DNA of 64,000 nt, taken from NCBI GenBank assembly GCA_026745465.1, contig JACYXH010000312.1:964262-1028261 (forward strand), given 5' to 3'. Positions 1 to 11,391 of this stretch are shown one piece after another (positions within the stretch are counted from its first letter, which is position 1; each line of letters starts with the position of its first letter). This DNA comes from Lota lota (taxonomy: Eukaryota > Chordata > Actinopteri > Gadiformes > Lotidae). The notes below the pieces were generated by a model. It made no database searches, was not told where the DNA came from, and saw only the letters and a list, made by a program, of their open reading frames with translations. Both the position numbers and the translations under genes were made by a program.

Positions 1-661
1 AGTTGGTAATCAGGCATTTGTCTCCCTCTAGTGGTACTCAATCACTGTTGATGGTATAACAGTCCAAAAGCCCACCGTACAGGCCTTTATCACAGAGGTG
101 AAAATAGTAGAGACAAAATCAACAACAACAACAAAGAGCCATAATTATGTAATTATGTAATAATTAACATCACGAGATACACCAGTGTTTGCCCTACTAC
201 TATAAAATATACAAATATGTCTTTAACACAGACATCTGTCTGTGTTAAATACATATTTGTATATTTTAACCGACTTAAGTTCTGCGGTGTGAATAAAATA
301 TAAATTATCGATGTCTTTGCAAGGTTCATTTTCTGAACCATGTCCGTGACTAAATACGCTGTTCCTGAACAGCAACAAAGCATTTGAATCCAGCAACTAT
401 TTTCAGAATCCACTGCAGTAATAAAACAAGTCTATACAGCTCCTAACAGCAAGACATGCTTGTGTGTGGGGCATCCCCCACACATCCGAGCTGTCAAATT
501 CAAATGAATGAGTCTCAAACTGAAACCCGTTTATTTGATCAGAGCCCAGCACCAGTGAGATGTGGGGAGCGGGTGAAAGTGGAGAAAAGTTTTGTCAGGT
601 TATTACAGGATGGGGGGAGTGGAACTTTGGACAGTGGAGCTGGTGATGATGAGAAATATGA

Positions 662-684
662 GGGGGGGGGGGGGGGGGGGGGGA
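662..684. repeat. Poly-G run
   Basis: An uninterrupted run of about 22 G. It is one of many G runs in this window (also near 15704, 45799, 51887, 59271, 59609 and 62719). Run length is likely to be unreliable in assembly. Confidence 0.8.
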
Positions 685-785
685 TTATTCCACATCGTGT
701 CATGGTGACCTCAGGGTAGATAAACACACACTCACACCAAACCCATTATTATTATACATAAGCACACAAACAAATCACAGATACA

Positions 786-890
786 AAAACACATACATGC
801 TCACACACACACAGACAAACACACACATACACCTACACTTACACACACCCACACACCTAGGTTCAAACACACATATGCACACAAACACAG

Positions 891-934
<44 letters not shown>

Positions 935-1002
935 ACATACACCTACACTTCCACACATCCACACACCTATGCTCAAACACACACACACTCACACACACAC
1001 AC

Positions 1003-1041
<39 letters not shown>

Positions 1042-1215
1042 AATGTTTTCTCTCTCACAAACACACTCACACAACCACCCACCCACTAAAGCTCAAACAG
1101 ACGTGTGTGTGCATTTGTGTGCATACTCGTGTGCGTGCATGCATACTTACATGTTAGGTTTATGTGTGTGTGCGAGTCTGTATGTGTTCGTACTTAAGTG
1201 GTGTGTGTTTGTGCT

Positions 1216-1243
<28 letters not shown>
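786..1243. repeat. CA/TG microsatellite block
   Basis: A long CA-dominated array, imperfect with CAT, CTA and CTT interruptions, passes into a TG-dominated array after about 1100. The change of strand composition in mid-block would allow hairpin formation between the CA half and the TG half. Confidence 0.9.
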
Positions 1244-1246
<3 letters not shown>

Positions 1247-1689
1247 TGATGAGCGTAACTGCAGAACACCTGCGGCTGTAGTATATATATCCTGTTTGGA
1301 TAGGGACCCTAGGCCTCACCCACAGCCTAATCCTTACCTCCCCCACGACCCCTCTACAGTCCATTACAAAACCTTCTTACCCCTACAGCCAACCAGGATA
1401 TGTTCAGAGGAAACAGCTGCCTCCAGCATCCGGCGTTCACCCGAGGCCAGGTGCATCCTGGGAACATGTTGCCGTGTGACCAGTGATCCTCCAGTAATGC
1501 GCCACTGGGGCGTTTTCTAACGGCAAGCTGAGGCGGAGAGTGCTGATGAACACTGATCAATGGCACCAATTGTCAGCTGACCTTTCATGCTGGCTACTTA
1601 GGATGTAATAAAATGTTAGCATCTTATGTTACTTTTATCCCAAAATGTTTTTTTTTTTTTTCAGACCAATGTAAAGGGCGAATGTAATA

Positions 1690-1850
1690 TCCTCAAATAA
1701 CATAAGATAGTTTTGTGTATCGTTAATTTGGATTCCAGGATTCCTTTGATAACATAAGATAGTTTTATCCATTTTTCAGTAGTATTTCTGGAATCTTTAA
1801 ATAACATGAGATAGTTTTGTCCATCTTTAATTTGTGTTTCAGGAATGTTA
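1690..1850. repeat. Imperfect tandem triplication, about 58 bp
   Basis: Three degenerate copies share a core reading ATAACATAAGATAGTTTT, followed by a T-rich segment and a TTCAGGAAT-like end. Copies begin near 1697, 1749 and 1801. No coding potential is evident. Confidence 0.6.
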
Positions 1851-2549
1851 CAACATTTGGTGAAAGCTTTTTTTTTTACACCAGCTTTGTTAATTAAGTC
1901 TCCAAAGATATTTGGTTTGTTCTAATATTTTCAACGAACAATCTGTGTGTATTTAACCATAAATCATTTCCCATTCTCTCTGTCATTGCATTGTGAAACA
2001 GTGTCTGTAATTGTTTGGACTGTTAGGATTGGCCTACAACACACAGCATTCGTATAACTATTTTCTATAAAATAATCATGCACTGTTTTAATTATGGTGG
2101 TAGTTTAAAGGTTAAAGGTCAGGGGTATTCTTTTAAAGGGGAAACAATAACTGTGCATGGTCACCCAACTAGTTTGAGTATTAATATTGGGCTTCAACTA
2201 CATATTTCCCCACATATACATCTATTACCCTATGTTGTTTTTAAACTCCTGTTAGGGGTCCATTTTCATATTTAACAATTCTCTAGAAGCTCAGCTGTAT
2301 TCAGAGGATTCCTACATATAAATTATTCATTATTCACATTATTTTTGATTAACAGAACAGGCATTTGTGATTAAGCCTATTTCATATTAGTGCTAAAAAG
2401 AATATTGATATATCATAATATAAAAAAATACGTTTAGCAATAACTGTTTAAATGTTGCACATTAAATCACCATCATTTGATGACTGATAACATCGGCTCT
2501 CTCCGGAACAATCAGGAGAAAACAAAACAGCACATCTGTTCCAGCTGCC

Positions 2550-2550
<1 letters not shown>

Positions 2551-2609
<59 letters not shown>
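2551..2609. repeat. (GA)n microsatellite
   Basis: A nearly pure GA repeat of about 57 bp. Confidence 0.95.
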
Positions 2610-2611
<2 letters not shown>

Positions 2612-3362
2612 TCTGCACCGTTTGCCCTCACAGCTTTGTTTGTCACTTTCTCTACCAAGTGCAGAGCAAATATTGCCTCCAACAATTAGCTCCCAACGAT
2701 GCGTATCACCCGCCACACAATAGTGTTAACATGACGTAGAGGAAACTGGGCTATTGAGCCAACATTTTTTTAAGAGGGCCAATGTGTGTGTGAGTGTGTG
2801 TTGGATTATAGGCTACTATTCTTTTGCTCTGATTAAAACGTTTCACTCTTGATTTCTTCCTCACTCAAGGGAGCAGAGGAAGCGATCCGTTGACGTTTGT
2901 TGCTATAATGATGTATCCTATAGAGTTTGCCTGCCTAGAAAAGTTTATACATTGGAAGAGTATGCTGATATGTTTTTTTTCTGAAGAATATGATTCAATC
3001 GAGCGTTTGAACCCTCTGATCTTCTCTGGTCGTCTATGCTCTCTGCTGATACACACACGCCCACATACACACACGCCCACATACACGTAAACAGGAGGAG
3101 ATGAATGAAGAACGTAGGGTGAGGGATACTGGTACCCGCTAGGTGGCAGAAGAGGACGGCGTGACAGTACCCCTCCTTCTACAGACACCACCTGGCGTAC
3201 GCCCAACATTGGACGGATAGTCCCTGTGGAAGTCCCGGATGAGCGAGGCATCCAGGATTAGACTCCGGGAAATCCAGGAACGCTCCTCAGGCCCGTAGCT
3301 CTCCCAGTCCATGACATATTGGTATCCCGCCCACGACGACGCACATCCAGAAGTCGGCGGAC

Positions 3363-3560
3363 CTAAAACGCCAGTTGGTCGTCAATGAGCCTGGGTTGAG
3401 GCGGAGCTGTTACAGGAGGAGACAGCGGGCTGGTGGACACGAGCTTGAACTGGGAGACGTGAAAGGTGGGGTGAACACGAAGGGACGAAGGGAGTTTAAG
3501 ACGTGCAGCACGGGGGTTAGCGAGTTTCTGGGAAACCCCCTTTAATGGAAGATCCTTCGA
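3363..3560 (-). pseudogene. Gypsy integrase C-terminal / pre-chromodomain fragment
   Basis: The minus-strand frame contains a [19 protein letters not shown] motif. This is the stretch that follows the GPY/F-like region of chromovirus integrases, where mature products carry 'KLP...hPvFHvS.LKp'. The frame is separate from the integrase core frame just upstream, so at least one frameshift lies between. A chromodomain would follow, but only its first part can be guessed before the stop near 3363. Confidence 0.7.
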
Positions 3561-3610
3561 CCGGAGCCAGACCTTTTGTGTGTAGTGCGGGACCGGTTGA
3601 CGGCGCTTGC

Positions 3611-4249
3611 TCACTTGGTGCTGGGAGCGGGTAGACGCACGGAGCAGGGCGCCGCAGGGCAGCGCGCATGTTTCCAGGTGCGCAGGCACCAGCGCATGTG
3701 AGCCTGGACAGAGGGGACTGCGATCTCCGCCTCCAAGGAGGGGAACAAGGGCGGCTGGTACCCTAACGAGCACATGAAGGGGAACAAACCAGTGGACACA
3801 TTGATGAGGGAATTATGGGCATACTCGACCCAGGGGAGTTGGGAACTCCAAGAGAATGGGTTGGCGTTGGTAACGCAATGGAGCACGGCCTCCATCTCCT
3901 GATTTGCCCTCTCCCACTGTCCACTGGTCTGCGGGTGGTACCTGGAAGAGAGACTGACCGTGGCTCCCAGGGTCGCACAGAATGCTTGCCAGAACTGGGA
4001 GATTAACTGAGGTCCCCGGTCCGAGACGATGTCTGCAGGGATGCCATGCAGGCAGAACACGTGGAGCACCACACGGTCCGCTGTCTCCCTAGCCAAGGGA
4101 AGTTTGGGCAGGGCCAGGAAGTGGGCGGAGAATTGGTCAATGATCGTGACAACGGTTGTGTTCCCCTCTTGGCGGACTGGATGCACGACAAGATTCGGTG
4201 GTCCGTCCAAACAATAAAAGGCTGTTCCGCGCCTTCCAGCCAATGGCAC
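3611..4249 (-). pseudogene. Gypsy integrase core
   Basis: The minus-strand frame shows the three acidic positions of the DDE integrase fold: [10 protein letters not shown] (first Asp), [14 protein letters not shown] (second Asp, with the typical SDRGxQF-like context) and [10 protein letters not shown] (Glu). HPQTSGQ precedes the Glu, as in Ty3/gypsy integrases. The start is degraded: the first residues are out of register with the upstream RNase H frame. Integrase joins the element's DNA to the chromosome. This copy cannot be functional because the flanking frames are broken. Confidence 0.85.
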
Positions 4250-4410
4250 CTCTCCTCCAGCGCCAATTTCACCGCCAGTAGCTCATGATTGCCCACGTCA
4301 TAGTTCCGCTCAGGAGGGGTAAGCCTACGGGAGAAAAAGGTGCATGACCAGATACTCGAAGTGACCCAGGGGGGTGTTGAAGGCAGTCTTCCATTCATCC
4401 CCCTCACGGA
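4250..4410 (-). pseudogene. Gypsy RNase H fragment
   Basis: A short minus-strand frame shows [20 protein letters not shown] and [15 protein letters not shown]. These are the typical central RNase H motifs of Ty3/gypsy pol (NYdvgnrELLAvv...; TDHknL.yi.sakr). The frame continues into an out-of-register integrase translation. Confidence 0.8.
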
Positions 4411-4546
4411 TGCAGACCAGGTGGTAGACGTTGCGTAGATCTAATTTGGAGAACACCGTGGCTCCATGGAGGGGAACGAAGGCAGAACTAATAAGTAACT
4501 AATAAGTAAATAAGTAAGGGGTACTTGTTCTTAACCGTGATGTTAT

Positions 4547-5266
4547 TTAACCCCCTGAAGTCAATGTAAGGCCGGAGGGAACAGTCCTTCTTGCTGACAA
4601 GAACCCGGCCCCTACCAGGGAGGAAGACGGACGGATGATTCCAGCGTTGAGGGATTCCCAGATGTACTCCTCCATGGACTCCCGTTCCGGTCGAGAGAGG
4701 TTGTAAAGGCGACTGCTAGGCAGGGGGGCCCCGGGAAGGAGGTCAATGGCACAGTCATAAGGGCGGTGAAGTGGCAGGGATAGGGCGTGGGACTTACTAA
4801 AAACTAAACCCAAGTCGTGGTAATCCTCCGGTACAGAGGACAGATCAGGGGGTGCAGACGCGATCCTGGACTCCGGGGCAGGAAGAGATTGGGCGGACCG
4901 CAGGCAATGGGAATGGCAGTAAGTTCTCCAAGATGTTTCTCTCCCAGCCCTCCAGTCAATCTGGGGGTTATGTGTCCGAAACCAAGGGTAACCCAGCACC
5001 ACTGGGGTAAATGGACAGTCTATCATGTGGAGGGATAGGGACTCGTGGCGATTCCCCGAAATCAACAGTTTGACTAAAACTGTCCATTGCTCCACACGGG
5101 TGAGCAGCTTACCATTAAGGGCCTGGGCCTCGATTGGGGAGTCAAGTGGGATAGTCTCAATGCCTAGCTGCAGCACCACCTCCTGGTCGATAAAACTCTC
5201 ATCCGCTCCGGAATCCAAGAGGATGGTGAGGGGTAGAGGGACTCGAAGTGTCCAGGTTGGCCACAA
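4547..5266 (-). pseudogene. Gypsy protease and start of reverse transcriptase
   Basis: The minus-strand frame opens with [12 protein letters not shown], the retropepsin active-site motif (D-S-G). About 100 residues later come [20 protein letters not shown] and [21 protein letters not shown], which are the entry to gypsy reverse transcriptase. The frame is lost before the catalytic YxDD box, which I do not find between 4547 and 4410. The polymerase active site therefore appears deleted. Confidence 0.85.
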
Positions 5267-5269
5267 TAC

Positions 5270-6124
5270 AGGCAGGACCTAGACTGCATGTGACGCTCTC
5301 TCTCCTCGGGGGAAAGGCGGGTACGTCCCAGTTGCATAGGCTCTGGCTCGGGAATAGCTGGCGCTCGAGGGTGGAGACCGGGACGCTGCAGGCAGAACAG
5401 AGATGGGCGTTGGTGACGGACGGAAGGCTCGTTCCCTGCGGCGCTTGTGAAGCCAGTTGTCCACCCGAATGGCAAGAGCGATCAGTTGACCGAGGTTCGT
5501 AGGGTCCTCTCGGGAAACCAACTCATCCTTGACGGCGTCGCCGGGCGCGCTCAGAAAACCCCCCTGCAATCCTTCCTCGTTCAAGCCGCTCTCAGCCGCG
5601 AGAGTGCGGAACTCAATTGCCCCTCGATGTCCCTTCGGACAATAGGCGTCTCGAGGCCTCCCTACCCCGTACAGGATGATCAAACACCTTACGCATCTCC
5701 TCTGTGAAATCGGAATAGGAGGAGCCGATTTCTGAGCCATGCTCCCATTCGGCCGAAGCCCAGGTGAGAGCCTCTCCTTGTAACTCTCCGATCAGGTAAG
5801 CAATCCGAGATCTGTCGGTGGGATAAGTCAAAGGCTGCTGTTCGAACACCAACGAACACTGCATGAAGAACGCACGACAGGACCCAAGGTCGCCCTCATA
5901 ACGCTCGGGGGCCGGGATGAACGGCTCACGAGAGGGAGCCGGTGGGCTTGGGGCAGGGCTTAGAAGTTCAGGGACACCAAGGGTGGAGCTTGGAGTTCTC
6001 CGATTACCTGAAAAGAATCCCGGAGACTGGACGCAATCTCCTGTAGGGCCAGGTCATGCTGCCTTAGGAGGGCTCCTTGACGAGAGATTACCTGTTGAAG
6101 GTCCGCTGTGTCGGCTGGGTCCAT
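5270..6124 (-). pseudogene. Gypsy gag remnant
   Basis: A start codon lies at 6124-6122 (MDPADTADLQQ...), followed by a capsid-like stretch (about 5864-5640, ending near FDHPVRGREA) in shifted frames. Near 5365 is a zinc-knuckle remnant [14 protein letters not shown], in which the last Cys of the CCHC box is Tyr. Several frameshifts separate these pieces. The N-terminal MDPAD opening and the single knuckle are typical of fish chromovirus-like gag. Confidence 0.75.
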
Positions 6125-6240
6125 GATGGCTAGTTCGAACTGTTACGAGGAACAGAGCGAGAAGACCCAAATGCTTGACACAGAGACACGGACACGACGG
6201 TGTGGTAAGCAAGGTGTTTAATGCAGGCGGGGAATCAGAC

Positions 6241-6270
6241 AATATATATATATATATATATTGTTTTTTC

Positions 6271-6303
<33 letters not shown>
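6241..6303. repeat. (TA)n then (GT)n microsatellite
   Basis: About 20 bp of TA followed by about 31 bp of GT, at the broken 5' edge of the gypsy element. Confidence 0.9.
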
Positions 6304-6307
<4 letters not shown>

Positions 6308-6814
6308 TGTACTGTGTTTGTGTAAAAAAACATTACAGAGAAAACATGCTATGACCAGAAACTACAAACACAACCGAATTACCGAATGTCCGTATAATTC
6401 ACAGGGTATAGTTTCAGAAATGCTCAAACAGGCATATGGAAACAAAGTTATTGATGCATTTTTGTGTCTTTTTATAAGCTGCAGGCAAATAGCTTCCGTG
6501 CCCCCAAGGCTGTAATGCGACTAATAAACCACACTATTCTCTCACCACACATACAGTACATGCACTATGCAGTACATGCATAGTGAGGTGAAGTGGAACT
6601 CCAGGTGTCTGGTGCACAGCACTGTGAAAGGCCCCTGTCTCGCTCCAATGGCCTGGGCAGCTTTGTAGATAACATTTACTGAAGCAACACATCTAGTGAT
6701 TAGACCCCATCAAATTATTCCTCATTGGGATAATGGATCCATGAAGTCTGTCGGGAGCTGAATTCCCCATGCCTTGGAGGGCACCATCTCTTTCTCCGTT
6801 GATGAAGCCGTTTG
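6304..6814. other. Unassigned spacer
   Basis: No gene or recognisable element. The open frames here are short and lack conserved motifs. Confidence 0.5.
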
Positions 6815-7069
6815 TGGTGATGATGACATGATGATGATGATGATAACGATGGTGATGATGGTGGAGTTTATGATGATGATGATGATGATGGTGGAGTTTA
6901 TGATGATGATGGTGGAGTGTATGATGATGATGATTATTATGGTGGAGTCGATGATGATGATGATGGGGAAGGTGATGATGGTGGTGATGACGACACCATG
7001 ATAATGATGATGATGATGATGATACATGATGATGACGATTATGATGAAGCTGATGTTGCAGGGATGTTG

Positions 7070-7112
<43 letters not shown>

Positions 7113-7130
7113 CGATGATGTTGATGAGAG
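6815..7130. repeat. (GAT)n trinucleotide array with GGTGGAG interruptions
   Basis: About 315 bp built from GAT/ATG triplets with regular GGTGGAGTTTATG interruptions, ending in a purer GAT block at 7072-7112. It translates as poly-His/Ser on one strand and poly-Met/Asp on the other. No splice or start context makes this a credible gene. Confidence 0.9.
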
Positions 7131-7267
7131 GAGGATGAGGAACGCCACACAGTTACAGTATATTGCTGGATTCCTCAATTGTTTTCTTTCCCAGGATCTG
7201 GAAGGTCAGGCCACTGTGTAGACTGTCTATGCAGGATATGACCAAGAGAGGAGCTGACCCTGAGGTT

Positions 7268-7590
7268 GAGGGAAAGAGAAGGAGAGCGCGAGAGAGAGTG
7301 AGGGAGAGTGAGAGAGGTGGAGAGAGAGAGAGAGAGTGAGAGATCGAGAGAGAGAGAGGTAGGGAAAGAGAGAGATGTGGTGAGAGAGAGAGAAATAGAG
7401 AGTGATAGAGAAAGCGAGAGTGAGAGAGGTGGAGAGAGAAAGGGAGAGAGAGAGGAGGAGAGAGAAAGGGCAAGAGAGAGAGAGGTGGAGAGAGAGTGAG
7501 AGAGGTGGAGAGAGAGAGAAGTGGAGAGACAGAAAGGGAGAGAGAGGGAGAGAGGTGGAGAGAGAGGGAAAGAGTGAGAGAGAGAGAGAT
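7268..7590. repeat. GA-rich array with GGTGGAGAGAGA units
   Basis: A purine-only stretch of more than 300 bp on the plus strand, with recurring GAGAGAGGTGGAGAGA units. Long mirror-like purine tracts of this kind can form triplex (H-DNA). Confidence 0.9.
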
Positions 7591-7712
7591 AAAATGGGCC
7601 AGAGAGCCAGGAAGGAAGTTCTTCAGCTCTTAAAGAAGAAAGTTGCAGTGACGACGGCTAGGATTTTGCGAATTGCAGGTGCACTTTGATGTTATAGAGA
7701 AAACCGACAAGT

Positions 7713-7720
7713 CTCTCTCA

Positions 7721-7800
<80 letters not shown>
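7713..7800. repeat. (CT)n microsatellite
   Basis: A nearly pure CT array of about 75-80 bp. It lies about 120 bp after the GA array, so the two are complementary. Confidence 0.95.
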
Positions 7801-7802
<2 letters not shown>

Positions 7803-8106
7803 AATTTCCAGTTTATCTCTTTGTAGGATTTTCTGTGTCCAGAGTGGTAAATCTGAATCACGTTAAAATTTAAACGCATCCAAGTTGGGGGACATTGTGT
7901 ATTATGTATTACAATGAAATAAATAAAAATAAAAAGATAATAATAATAATAATGATTATTATTATTATTAATAACATATTTTATAAATAATTTTCATAAT
8001 AAATGTGTTGATTGAGACTGATTAGACACATTTCGGGGGTAATTCCCTGAGTGCTCCATTGTATTGTCCATTGTGTGCATGTCTTTGCACTTTGTGGGTT
8101 AGTCAG

Positions 8107-8518
8107 AATTGTGTGTGTGTGTGGTGTGTGTGCATGTGTGTGTGTGCGTGTGTGTATGTGTATGTGTGTGTGTGTGTGTGTACGTGTGTGTGTGTGTCTG
8201 AGTGTGTGTGTGTGTGTCTGAGTGTGTGTGTGTCTGAGTGTGTGTGTGTTTGTCATTACATTATGATATAAGAGTGGGTGCAGCTGGTGAAAACCCCAAA
8301 CCGTCAACAGTATAGGATTGACCACTAGTGTGTTTATAAATGTGTGTGTTTTTGTGTGTCTGTTTTTTGCCTGTTTCATGGGCAATTGAGTACATGAAAT
8401 GTCAATGTTTGTGTGTGTTCAATTGTATATGTGTGTGTGCGTGTGTGTTTGTTTGTGTGAAAGTGTGTGAAAGAGTGTGTGAAGGTGTGTTTTAGCCTGT
8501 GCATGTGTGTGTGAAAGT

Positions 8519-8565
<47 letters not shown>

Positions 8566-8600
8566 TGTGTATGTGCGTGTGTGTGTGTGTCTATGTGTGT
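8107..8600. repeat. Two GT-rich microsatellite blocks
   Basis: GT arrays at about 8107-8255 and 8425-8600. The first contains four copies of a GTGTGTCTGAGT-type unit, the second GTGTGAAAGT units. Confidence 0.9.
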
Positions 8601-8740
8601 ATTGGGATCGGGTCATTCGTGGGGACATTTCCTTATCTTTGGTGGACAGCCAGTGTTTGAGAGCCTTATCAGCACCAACCATATTGTACGAACACATCCT
8701 CTTGTCCAGCAGGGAGCGGAAAGCTCTCATTGCAACATGC

Positions 8741-8774
8741 TCCTCACTCTCTCTCTCTTTCCTCTCTCTCTCTC

Positions 8775-8824
<50 letters not shown>

Positions 8825-8918
8825 ACCTTCCACTCATACTCTCTCTCTGTCTCTGTCTCTCTCTCTCACAGCTGTCACTAACACACTCTCTCTCTCTCTT
8901 TCTCTTTCTCTTTCTCTT

Positions 8919-9002
<84 letters not shown>
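8741..9002. repeat. (CT)n microsatellite block
   Basis: Two CT arrays separated by a short CACAGCTGTCACTAACACA spacer; the second (about 8888-9000) is nearly pure. Confidence 0.95.
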
Positions 9003-9005
<3 letters not shown>

Positions 9006-11391
9006 TCATTCGCCAATACCAGCTCTTTGACTGGCACCCTTACTAGAGAATTGTGTCTTCTTGGTGAACGACAAGAAGTAAGGACTAACTGGGAAAGAGA
9101 CTGAGAGGGAGAGAGAGAGAAAGTGAGAGATTGAGAGAGAGACAAACAGAGCGAGAGTCAGAGAGACAGCCAGAGACTGTGAGAGAAAGAAACTGACAGG
9201 AGGGCGGCATGGCCAGTACCTTTCAATCGCTACATTTGAGTGTCTCTTTATTTTTCTTTTCTGAGGACTAACTTTGATAATATTAAAGAAATATCACTTT
9301 GTGTTTTACCACCATTTCTCTTTCCTTCGCTGTCGCTTGTTCTGTTATTTTTGCTGTGCATCTAACTGACAAAGGGGGCACATGTAGTGTCAGGACGGCT
9401 TGGGACCCAGCTCGGACTCTTGTGTTTAGCGTTTCTTTGGTGTACGTTGTATCCATAAAGTAGGGCGAAGGAGAGCGTCAAAGTTAAAGCGCGAGGAGGC
9501 TGGGGCAAGAGCTGAGGACACAACATTAACTGGATGTTACCTGACCCAGGGACTGAGCACGCTGGCTCCAACAAGACATATGTGAGTAATGTTTTGTTGT
9601 TTTATTGTTGGTTTTCTGAAATCATTTCCAAATAAGGTCAGTATCATCATTGCTATAAAAGCAATATTACGATATTATTACATTAGCCATATTATTACCA
9701 TATTAGCATAATGCAATTCAAATAATTGTTTGCATTTTTAGCGGATTAAGGAATTTAGTTGAATAAATTACTTTCATTATGCCAATATCCAATTATTTCT
9801 CTGACAAACAAAATATAAAATGACTTAATGTATTAATTGTCTCCAGCATATTATGCTGGATATTTCATAATAAAACTATTTAATTTGGAATCGCAATAAT
9901 AGGCCTACTACTTTAAATTTCAGACAGAAATACACAATTTGTCACAAATGATTTTTGCAAACAGAAAAATCCAAGTTTACTCAAACTGAATTAATAATAT
10001 TGTAGCATATTATTATTATAAACATTAATATTATTCGTATAATTACTATTATTATTGGCAGTAGTAGTAGTAGTAGTAGTAGTAGAAGTAAATACATATT
10101 ACCACATAATTTGGTAAAAATGTATCCAGATTTATAAAATGATTGGGCAATAATACGATTTTAATATTGTTTAACAACAAATGAATGGCCTGTTTATCAG
10201 GCCTGCTATAGTTTGAATGTATTGTATAGTTTTCCCGTAGATTATAGTTTATAGTTTATATGTAGATTATATTGTACCTGTAGATTATAGATGATAGATT
10301 ATATGTCGTTTATAGTTTATAATTAACATGTAGTTTATAGTTTAAATGTTGTTTATAGTTTACATGCTTTAACATAGAAAGCAAAAAAGGGAAGAGACAA
10401 TGTTGCAACACTATCGTCAATTCCTGTTGTATCTGTCTCGTACAACAGAGATTAAAAGGAACGTCAATTTTCTAATTGACTATAAATAAAAACAATTTAC
10501 AATTAATACATGTTCAAGATATTTCCTCAACGGCAAGTTAACAGACCTGAAGGAAGTGCTATTCAATAATACTTACGAAATGTATTTAACATGATGACTC
10601 ATTGGCTTCTATTGTACTGTGTCGTCCTTCACAGTTGATCACTCACCAAATATCCTGTATTCTCTTTGTCTTTTCTTTTTATTCAGCAGACGTTTTGATA
10701 CCAATACATTTCATGTTCCCACCCTGAGGACAATTTTAACGGTTCAGCTGTGTTTTTGTCCCACAAATGGACTGAATTCTAAAACACAACCCATCTAAGA
10801 CTAATCTTTACCAAACTCACCCACCGTTTTCACATAAACACACTCTGCCTCTCCCTACCCACCTGTCAACTGCCAAAACCAGAGAGCGCGGACACACACA
10901 CATACAAACACACACACGCACACACATACGCATGCATGCACGCACGTACAAACACACACATACACACAGACACACACACATACACATACTAGGAGACATC
11001 AAATAGAGTATGACAGGTAATAGCAGGTATGTGTCGACATGAATACTATTTTAAGGGCAGTTAAGCTAGAAATGATCAGAAGAAACTACCAGCTGGTCCA
11101 TATGAGAGGGCTGCGGGCCTTACGCTAGGGGAACTGTGCTTATCAACTGTGCACCACATCGCGTGTGCTGCAGGTGAGGGCTTATTCTTTGACAAACACA
11201 AACGTTGATGCGTTTGCACACACTTGTCCATCCACAGATAAAGACAATCAGAAACAATAAAACAGCAACATACTTACAAAGTTGCAGACCCATCTCCAAC
11301 ACCCACACGCACACACGCACACACACCACCAGTCGTCCAGTGTGGAAAAGACGCGGCGCAGTAAGAAAGGAAAGAGAGAGACTGCGTCACC
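9003..11391. other. lyl1 upstream region, mostly AT-rich, no gene seen
   Basis: No coding gene. An AT-rich segment (9600-10750) includes a (TAG)n run near 10061-10085 and an imperfect repeat of TTTATAGTTTA-like units at about 10205-10370. A CA array lies at about 10895-10990. A GTGAGT donor-like site at about 9580 follows a GC-richer stretch and could mark a noncoding first exon of lyl1, but nothing else supports this. Confidence 0.4.
10205..10372. repeat. AT-rich minisatellite-like repeat
   Basis: Roughly ten irregular copies of a GTAGTTTATAGTTTA-like unit with variant spacing. It is too degenerate to fix one period. Confidence 0.6.

Larger units (their letters stand above)
1..3160. other. 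Gene-free stretch with simple repeats
   Basis: I see no gene here. The stretch holds CA/TG-rich repeats (about 786-1080 and 1100-1243), a G run near 662-684, a GA repeat near 2551-2609, and an imperfect tandem triplication near 1690-1850. The open frames over the CA/TG blocks are translations of dinucleotide repeats and are not credible proteins. Confidence 0.6.
3168..6242 (-). mobile_element. Decayed Ty3/gypsy LTR retrotransposon
   Basis: Reading on the minus strand, the order is LTR remnant (about 6240-6135), gag (start codon 6124-6122), a zinc knuckle (about 5365), protease (about 5215), the start of reverse transcriptase (to about 4550), RNase H (about 4400-4250), integrase (about 4250-3700) and a chromovirus-like C-terminal segment (about 3530-3360). 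The order protease-RT-RNaseH-integrase is diagnostic of Ty3/gypsy. At the 3' end the minus strand reads GGAGGGGTACTGTCACG near 3162-3178, the usual junction to a TGTCAC-type LTR in fish elements. Several frame breaks and a missing block of RT show it is dead. The 5' LTR is cut by a TA repeat at 6241, and I do not see a full LTR on either side. Confidence 0.88.

Noticed and set aside
797..1249. Thr/His-rich open frame of 150 codons
   Set aside because: It is a translation of CA/TG dinucleotide repeat. The same applies to frames at 8059-8881, 14345-14839, 15525-15854, 58395-58979 and 61838-62285.
6693..7178. Poly-His/poly-Ser frame of 161 codons
   Set aside because: It is a GAT trinucleotide array read in successive frames, with no splice or start context.
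9540..9590. Noncoding first exon of lyl1 ending at a GTGAGT donor
   Set aside because: It rests on a single donor-like hexamer. No promoter or matching acceptor evidence links it to lyl1.
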